A DNA stretch of 64,000 nt from assembly GCF_000005505.3 (NCBI RefSeq), contig NC_016131.3:74890855-74954854 (forward strand). The letters run 5' to 3'. The notes under the pieces were generated by a model. It worked only from the letters and a program-made list of their open reading frames with translations. It was not told the origin of the DNA and searched no databases. This stretch comes from Brachypodium distachyon. Its lineage: Eukaryota > Streptophyta > Magnoliopsida > Poales > Poaceae. Positions 58,952-64,000 of the stretch are shown piece after piece (position 1 is the stretch's first letter; each line of letters begins with the position of its first letter). Made by a program: the position numbers and the translations under genes.

Positions 58952-59670
58952 CAATGGACAGATCGGACGAGGTAGGGATGTTACGAAACTGCTTGAGGGA
59001 CGCAGAGCGTCAACTCGTTACGGCTCGTGGTGAAATCGCAGTGCTGAAGTCGAAATCTTGGGCTGCTTCTGATCGAGAAGTTTCTGCTTGGGGAGTTGGT
59101 GAAGGTCAGCTTTGACTTGTGAGGAAAGTTCGTCGTATCTTTCTTCACGGCTTCGCAAATCTGGTTTTTGTGTTAACCAAATCAAAAAACCCGTACAGAG
59201 CTTCTTCCCGATGCCCGTGCCGAGGCAATGCGCGTGAGGCATCATCTGAACGGGCTCCTCTACTCTGGGCCAGCTGCTCCTGAGTTCTGGTCTGAGAGGG
59301 ACATGGGTTACATGCTGGCCCTGTTGCAGGACCGAGCAGCTCGTGCGCTAGCCTGCCTCGAATCCTGCCGCGAATCCTTGATGCTTGTGCACCGTACCTT
59401 GTTCCTCTTCTTATGACTCCAGTAGGATTGAAGGGTTTGATTCAGAGGTTTTGTGATGGCACGGTGATAAAGGAGGTTGCTCTGGAGCAAATGATCGAAG
59501 GCGCGGTGGTTGCACTCGCGTTTGTCCGGCTTCTCTATCCGCCGATTGATTTGAAGGCGCTGCATGTCGTCCTTGGAGCCGGTGAAGCAGACATATCGCT
59601 AGGACCTTATTATGATGAAGTTGAACAGGCGGCTCGAGAGTTGATCCATCGTGTCGCGAGAGTAGAATAG
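58952..59670 (+). pseudogene. Gypsy-2 accessory gene C, shortened paralogue of gene B
   Basis: ATG 58952 opens a coiled-coil exon (MLRNCLRDAERQLVTARGEI, VLKSKSWAASDREV) ending near 59096. A second exon begins at 59199 after CCCGTACAG. It reads AEAMRVRHHLNGLLYSGPAA, RDMGYMLALLQDRAARALAC, LESCRESLMLVHRTLF and, after a frame change near 59405, GLKGLIQRFCDGTVIKEVAL, EGAVVALAFVRLLYPPIDL and TAG at 59668. The same order of blocks is found in gene B (AEMVKNRLNAL, FQSCKQALVLVHNAFWPLR, ALMQEFRSGTALKELVRRQL, GAKLALGFVRVKYP). This marks a tandem duplication within the element. Confidence 0.65.
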
Positions 59671-59718
59671 TCATCGTTGTTGTAGTAGTTGGTGATTCTG
59701 TTGGGTGCGCGGCCAGCC

Positions 59719-59731
59719 CTCCCGACGGGAG
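59719..59731. repeat. Palindrome CTCCCGACGGGAG, copy 4
   Basis: It lies 49 bp after the stop of gene C. It is followed by TAGCCCCCGGGTCTA and a CGATTGCTTGCAATCG stem, the same relation to the stop codon as copy 2 has to gene B. Confidence 0.9.
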
Positions 59732-60069
59732 TAGCCCCCGGGTCTAGGCGCGATTGCTTGCAATCGTGGGAAGACCCAAGTATCCCTTTTCATCCTTTTT
59801 TGTCGTTTGGTCTATAAACATTGTTAGTGCATTATTAATGAAATAAATTTCTGGTTACGTTGAGAGTGCTTGTTGCATAATTGCTTCTCTGGCGTTCTTT
59901 GTTGTCTCTGGAGCTTTAGTTTGTTTCCGTCGAGTTGCTCGAATGTGTTGGGCTCATGCGATGTCGCCTGAAGTCGTTGTATGAATTGGTGTCGAGTGTT
60001 GGATGTGATGGGCGCATGTTGCCTTTGGCCGATGCATTCCCTTTGTCTCGGGAGTGGCTACACCAAAGA

Positions 60070-60319
60070 TTGGCCTGTTTGGCACAGCCCCCGAGTCTCG
60101 GGTGCGACCAAGGCAAAGGTTGGCCTGTGTGGCGCAGCCCCCTGAGTCTCGGATGCGGCCCAGGCAAAGTTTGGCCTGTGTGGCGCGGCCCCCGAGTCTC
60201 GGGTGTGGCCAAGGCAAAAGATTGGCCTGTGCGGCGCAGCCCCCGAGTCTCGGGTGCGGCCAAGGCGAAGTTTGGCCTGTGCGGCGCAGCCCCTGAGTCT
60301 CGGATGCGGCCAAGGCAAA
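60070..60319. repeat. Five-unit tandem repeat of about 50 bp beyond the pol stop
   Basis: Units start at 60070, 60120, 60171, 60222 and 60272. Each has TTGGCCTGT, GGC(A/G)CAGCCCC, GAGTCTCGG, TGCGGCCAAGGCAAA. On the pol strand each contains GAGACTCGGGGGCTG, close to the element's own polypurine tract. Confidence 0.93.
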
Positions 60320-60428
60320 TATATGAACTTTACGGAGAAAGTGTGGATATTGTATTGAATAGTCGAATACATGAGAATATGGCAGCGAGACTGCAAAAGC
60401 AAATATAATCTAAGAAAATGCATAAGAA

Positions 60429-62118
60429 CTAGGCATAGAAGCGGCGCAGTAGCGCGACGTTCCACGGTTTATTGTAGGCGACTCCGGTCTTCACGTCCTT
60501 GAGGAAGTAGGCTCCGCCGGGTATCACCTTGGTGACCACGCAGGGTCCTTCCCAAGGGGATTCGAGTTTGTGATGGCCTTTTTGCTTGACCCGAAGCACC
60601 CGATCTCCCTCCATAAAAGAGCGTGGTCGCACCTGACGGCTGTGGTAGTTGCGTAGGCTTTGCTGTTATACAGCTGATCGAGCGAGTGCGATATCCCTGG
60701 CCTCATCAGCTGCGTCCAGGGCGTCCTCCAGCGCTTCCGACGAGTCAGGTCCAGAATACGCTGCAACTCGTGGGGCATTGAAGCGGACATTAGATGGCAG
60801 GACGGCCTTAGCGCCGTAAACCATGAAGAATGGCGTGCAGCTGTTGGGAGTTGAGCGCAGGCTCCATAGGACGGAAGGGAGTTCTTCGACCCATGCTCCA
60901 GCTGCTCGCCGCAGGGGAGTCATGAGTCATTTTCTGACACCGTCGGTGATGAGCCCGTTGGCCTTTTCCACCTGACCATTGGTCTGCAGGTGCGCAACGG
61001 CGGCATAGTTGATGTGGATCCCCATCTGTTCGCAGAAGTCTTTGAACTCTTGGGCCAAGAAGTTGGAGCCGTTGTCCGTGTTGATACTATGAGGAACCCG
61101 AATCTAAAAACGATGGATCGAATGAAATTGACGGCTGTTGTGGCCTCTGCGTTTGTTACTGGCATGGCCTCGATCCACTTTGAGAATTTGTCAATGGCGA
61201 CAAGAAGAGAGGTGTGGCCGCTAGGCGATGATTTCTGTAGTGGGCCCACCATGTCGAGTCCCCACTGAGCGAACGGCCAAGTGAGAGGAATCGTCTTGAG
61301 CTCCGAGGCAGGCGCATGAGGCTTGGTGGCGAACATCTGGCATGCTTCGCATTTGCTGACAATGTCGTGAGAATCTCGTTGCGCCGTTGGCCAGTAGAAT
61401 CCGGCTCTGAATGCTTTGGCCGTGATGGCACGGCTACTTGCATGATGGCCGCAAGTACCTTGATGGATGTCGAGGAGGAGGGCTCTTCCTTCTTCGAGTA
61501 CGATGCACCACTGGAGTATGCCCGAAACGCTTTGCTTGTAAAGCTCACCATTGATGATCTTGAATGCTTTGGAGCGGCGCGCAATGCGACGAGCTTCGGC
61601 TGCATCGTTCGGCAACTCCTGGCGCAACATGTACGCGAGGAAAGGCTGCATCCATGTAGGCTCTGCCAATAGTACTTCGGCCGAGTTCTCATCGCGGGCA
61701 GTCTTAGGGGTACCCGGCTTCTCTTCTGCCATGGGCATGGCGGAGTCGACGGCAGGCGTAGCCCCCCGGTCTGTCGGCTGCTTAACTGGGGTTGCAGTGC
61801 TCTTTTCTTTGATACAGCGCTGCTCGATCACCTCGAGGTAGACTCCTGGTGGTACAAGCGTGCGCGTTGATCCGATGTTGGCCAGCTTGTCGGCTTCTTC
61901 GTTGCTGGATCGGCTGATGTGGCGGAGCTCGCAGCCGTCAAACTGGCCCTCCAGGAGGTTATACATATCGCGGTAGGCGATCATTGTATCCGAGATGGCG
62001 TCGCAGGCTTTCATCGTTTGCTGCACGACAAGGTTGGAGTTGCCTTTAATCATGAGCCTGGTGGCTCCACAGGCTTTTGCCATTCGCATTCCATTAATTT
62101 CAGCCACTACGTGGTCAA
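60429..62118 (-). pseudogene. Gypsy-2 RNase H end and integrase
   Basis: From the break near 62118 the sequence shows INGMRMAKACGATRLMIKGN, SNLVVQQTMKACDAI and SSNEEADKLANIGST (RNase H end). The integrase zinc-binding part is LLLDIHQGTCGHHASSRAI with CEACQMFATKPHAP, and the catalytic core starts PFAQWGLDMVGPLQK. A frame change near 61095 and a stop near 60921 break the core. WVEELPSVLWSLRSTPN, PFFMVYGAKAVLPSNVRF and a terminal frame (MRPRSFMEGDRVLRVKQKGH, LESPWEGPCVVTKVIPGGAY, WNVALLRRFYA, stop at 60429) follow. There is no chromodomain, which fits the non-chromovirus (Tat-like) group. Confidence 0.88.
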
Positions 62119-64000
62119 TACATTTGAATGTATTGGTAAGCTCACTAGAGTTATAAAGCACCTACCAAGTACATGCATAGTTTGGCTAAGTGGGGTTTGG
62201 CTATTTTGCATAAAAGCATCATTATTCAAATCCTATCATTTTTAGACAAATAGTTTTGAATTCTATTGGACACGGGGCAGAAACACCCATGCTCCTATTA
62301 ACCTAGGCACATTGAGTAGAAACATCAATGCTCCTACCCAGTTCAAACCATTCATTTTATTAGGAAATTTGAATGAGTGAGACTTTCCTTACAGCTCCGA
62401 TGTCTAGTTGCTCATAATTGTCCGTAACTAGGGACACGGCTAAGTACTTAGTTTGACACTCTCGAGAGGTGGTACACTTTACCCACAAGAAATCGACGTG
62501 TTAATCCCTTGCTGACCTCAGGGTAGAGTAGCAACGACATCGATTACAGGAATTTTCAGAACATATTCCCCCAAACCACCTGAGGGACGCATTCCAACCT
62601 ACACTGCTACATACCGATGTCACCTCGGATCCAGGTTCATATTTCTTACATCCATCCTGGCAGAGCCCACAATACCATGTGGTTGTACTGGAAGCTACTA
62701 AACAGGAAACCAGTCCAGCCTCTGGTTATCCCGGGTGGCATCCCACATTGTGACGCAGGCGCTTCCCGAATCGCACGGGGAGACGACCATGGACGCTTCC
62801 GAATCACACGGAGAGACGACTCAGCGGGCCCCATAGAAATGGACCTAACGTCACTACATCCGAAAACTCAAAGCAGCCCACCCAGGATGGTTCATTGAAT
62901 TACTTGTTTTGCCATACATTAGGAAAATCATATCGTAATTCAATAGTATCACATTGTAATAATACCACCCTCGTATATTATCATAGCATAGCATTTTACT
63001 ACTACGATGGCGATTGGTGGTAAGGTCATGACAAAGGGTATCCTATATTACTAGGGCAGATCATAGCTAGCATAGATACAGTAATAATCCTAACAATGCA
63101 ACTAATAAAAACTAGTGCATAATAAAATAATGGATAGATGATCAAAGTGAACTTGCCTTGATAGTAGTTGGAGTTCAAACACTCGTCACAATCGCAAGGT
63201 TCACTCTCCGAGAATACTATACAATCAACAAACATATACACACACATAAACACACAATACAAACATGACAAAAGAACATGTATGCCATGATGCGATGCAA
63301 AACATGTGACATGAGTGGGTTGGTTTTATTTGGGTGATCTACTGGTCCAATGCATTGATAATTGAGCACATGTAATTAGGGTTTTTAAATAAATTGCAAT
63401 GGCTAGGGTTTAAACCCTAAAATGAGGTTTTATTGGCATCAGCCAAATAGATTAATTCAAAATATTTATTTCTCTGTCCCATTGGACACAGGACAATAAA
63501 ACAAAATTTTGAGCACTGGTTTCATTCAAAAAGGACTTCTAGATAATTAGTTATGATTTAAATGGCATAAAACCCTAATCTGTAATTTGAATGTGATTCA
63601 AATATTCAAATTTGAAATTCTACAGTGCCAAAAGATTCTAAATTTCCTAAGGATTCCAAAAAGGTGTGGGTCACTAAATTTGGCCAAACAGATTTAAAGT
63701 TATGATCATTTGAAGTTACAGGGGCCTATCTGCAAAAGTGCCTTTTATTAATTCCGGGGGATTAAAATTAGACTTTTATTTTATAAAAAAAAATAGATTC
63801 CACGTGGCACGTTCTTATTCGTTGGTACCGGTTCGGTCTAAGTGAATAAGGACGATCTAATCTACACCGTTGATCAACGATCGGACGGACGAGATCGATC
63901 GGGGAAGCTCACCGGCGGGTTAGGGTTTCAGCGGCGGCATCCGGCGGCGGCGCGGCACGGGCGGGGCCACGCGGGGTGCTCCGGCGACCGGGGCGCGACG
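62119..64000. other. Unresolved LTR-like sequence
   Basis: There is no gene-like frame. The first 0.3 kb and 62880-63800 are AT-rich, and the last 0.1 kb turns very GC-rich (CGGCGGCGGCGC), as 25734-27250 does. Features such as GCACGGGGAGACGACCATGG with a diverged second copy (62776 and 62803) suggest transposon LTR sequence. No ends, primer site or target duplicate could be fixed. Confidence 0.35.

Larger units (their letters stand above)
48535..62118 (-). mobile_element. Gypsy-2, 3' half of a Ty3/gypsy element with antisense accessory genes
   Basis: Read on the minus strand it begins broken in RNase H at about 62118 and has integrase to 60429. A 10-kb region with plus-strand accessory genes follows, then a polypurine tract GCACTTGGGGGCTAC at 49016-49030 and a 3' LTR at 49015-48535. 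The accessory genes include a PF04195-like (Transposase_28, 'putative gypsy type transposon') domain. A LINE interrupts them. The LTR family is that of Gypsy-1. The element sits in the gag of the chromovirus. Confidence 0.85.

Overview
This window looks like nuclear DNA of a grass (Poaceae). The evidence is Stowaway MITEs with the CTCCCTCCG terminus, a gene of the 23-kDa jasmonate-induced (JIP-23) family, grass Copia and Gypsy retrotransposons primed by initiator-Met-type or TGGCGCC primer sites, and a Gypsy lineage carrying a Transposase_28-like (PF04195) antisense gene. I cannot name the species; Oryza or a close relative is a guess. The window is dominated by nested retrotransposons, with three decayed host genes embedded in it. 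I see no tRNA, rRNA, CRISPR or bacterial-type operon.

Layout. 1-5236 (+): the 3' half of a PDR-type ABCG transporter gene. Both transmembrane-domain exon sets are present, but the whole second nucleotide-binding domain is replaced by about 1.9 kb of unrelated DNA. 5806-6030: a second, more degraded ABCG relic. 7256-20715 (-): a RAP-domain (octotricopeptide-type) gene with three premature stops. It is split by a complete Copia element (8885-14048, TSD TGTTC) and by a second complete, opposite-strand Copia (14223-20517, TSD GGAGG), which itself contains two solo LTRs. 20716-25733 (-): the 5' half of a Gypsy element (LTR, gag, protease, RT, start of RNase H). 25734-28389: LTR-like debris with a 0.2-kb tandem duplication.

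28390-29981 and 42229-43987 are two copies of one segmental duplication, mostly old retroelement 3' ends. Copy B is directly continuous with sequence that lies 7.9 kb away from copy A, so copy B looks like the arrangement before an insertion. The 7.9-kb stretch (29982-37872) is non-coding or unrecognised, with a 140-bp minisatellite, a Stowaway MITE and GC-rich islands. 38533-39337 is a retroposon with a poly(A) tail and a 15-bp TSD. 39689-41336 (-) is the JIP-23 gene: three exons, intact except for one in-frame TGA.

41754-48530: Gypsy gag fragments and a chromovirus with a chromodomain (-). 48535-62118 (-): the 3' half of a Gypsy of the same LTR family as the 20.7-25.7 kb piece. Between its integrase and its 3' LTR it carries an antisense array of intron-containing accessory genes (50628-59670, +) with their own TATA box. 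A 5'-truncated L1-type LINE (54229-58503, 15-bp TSD) sits inside the second accessory gene. 62119-64000: LTR-like, unresolved.

How it fits together. The relative order of events can be read from nesting. The RAP gene was hit by Copia-2, which was hit by two LTR elements now reduced to solo LTRs, and independently by the very recent Copia-1. The chromovirus was hit by Gypsy-2, which was hit by the LINE. The antisense, multi-exon accessory block of Gypsy-2, with its internal duplication, a repeated palindrome and a 50-bp repeat array, is the least ordinary system in the window.
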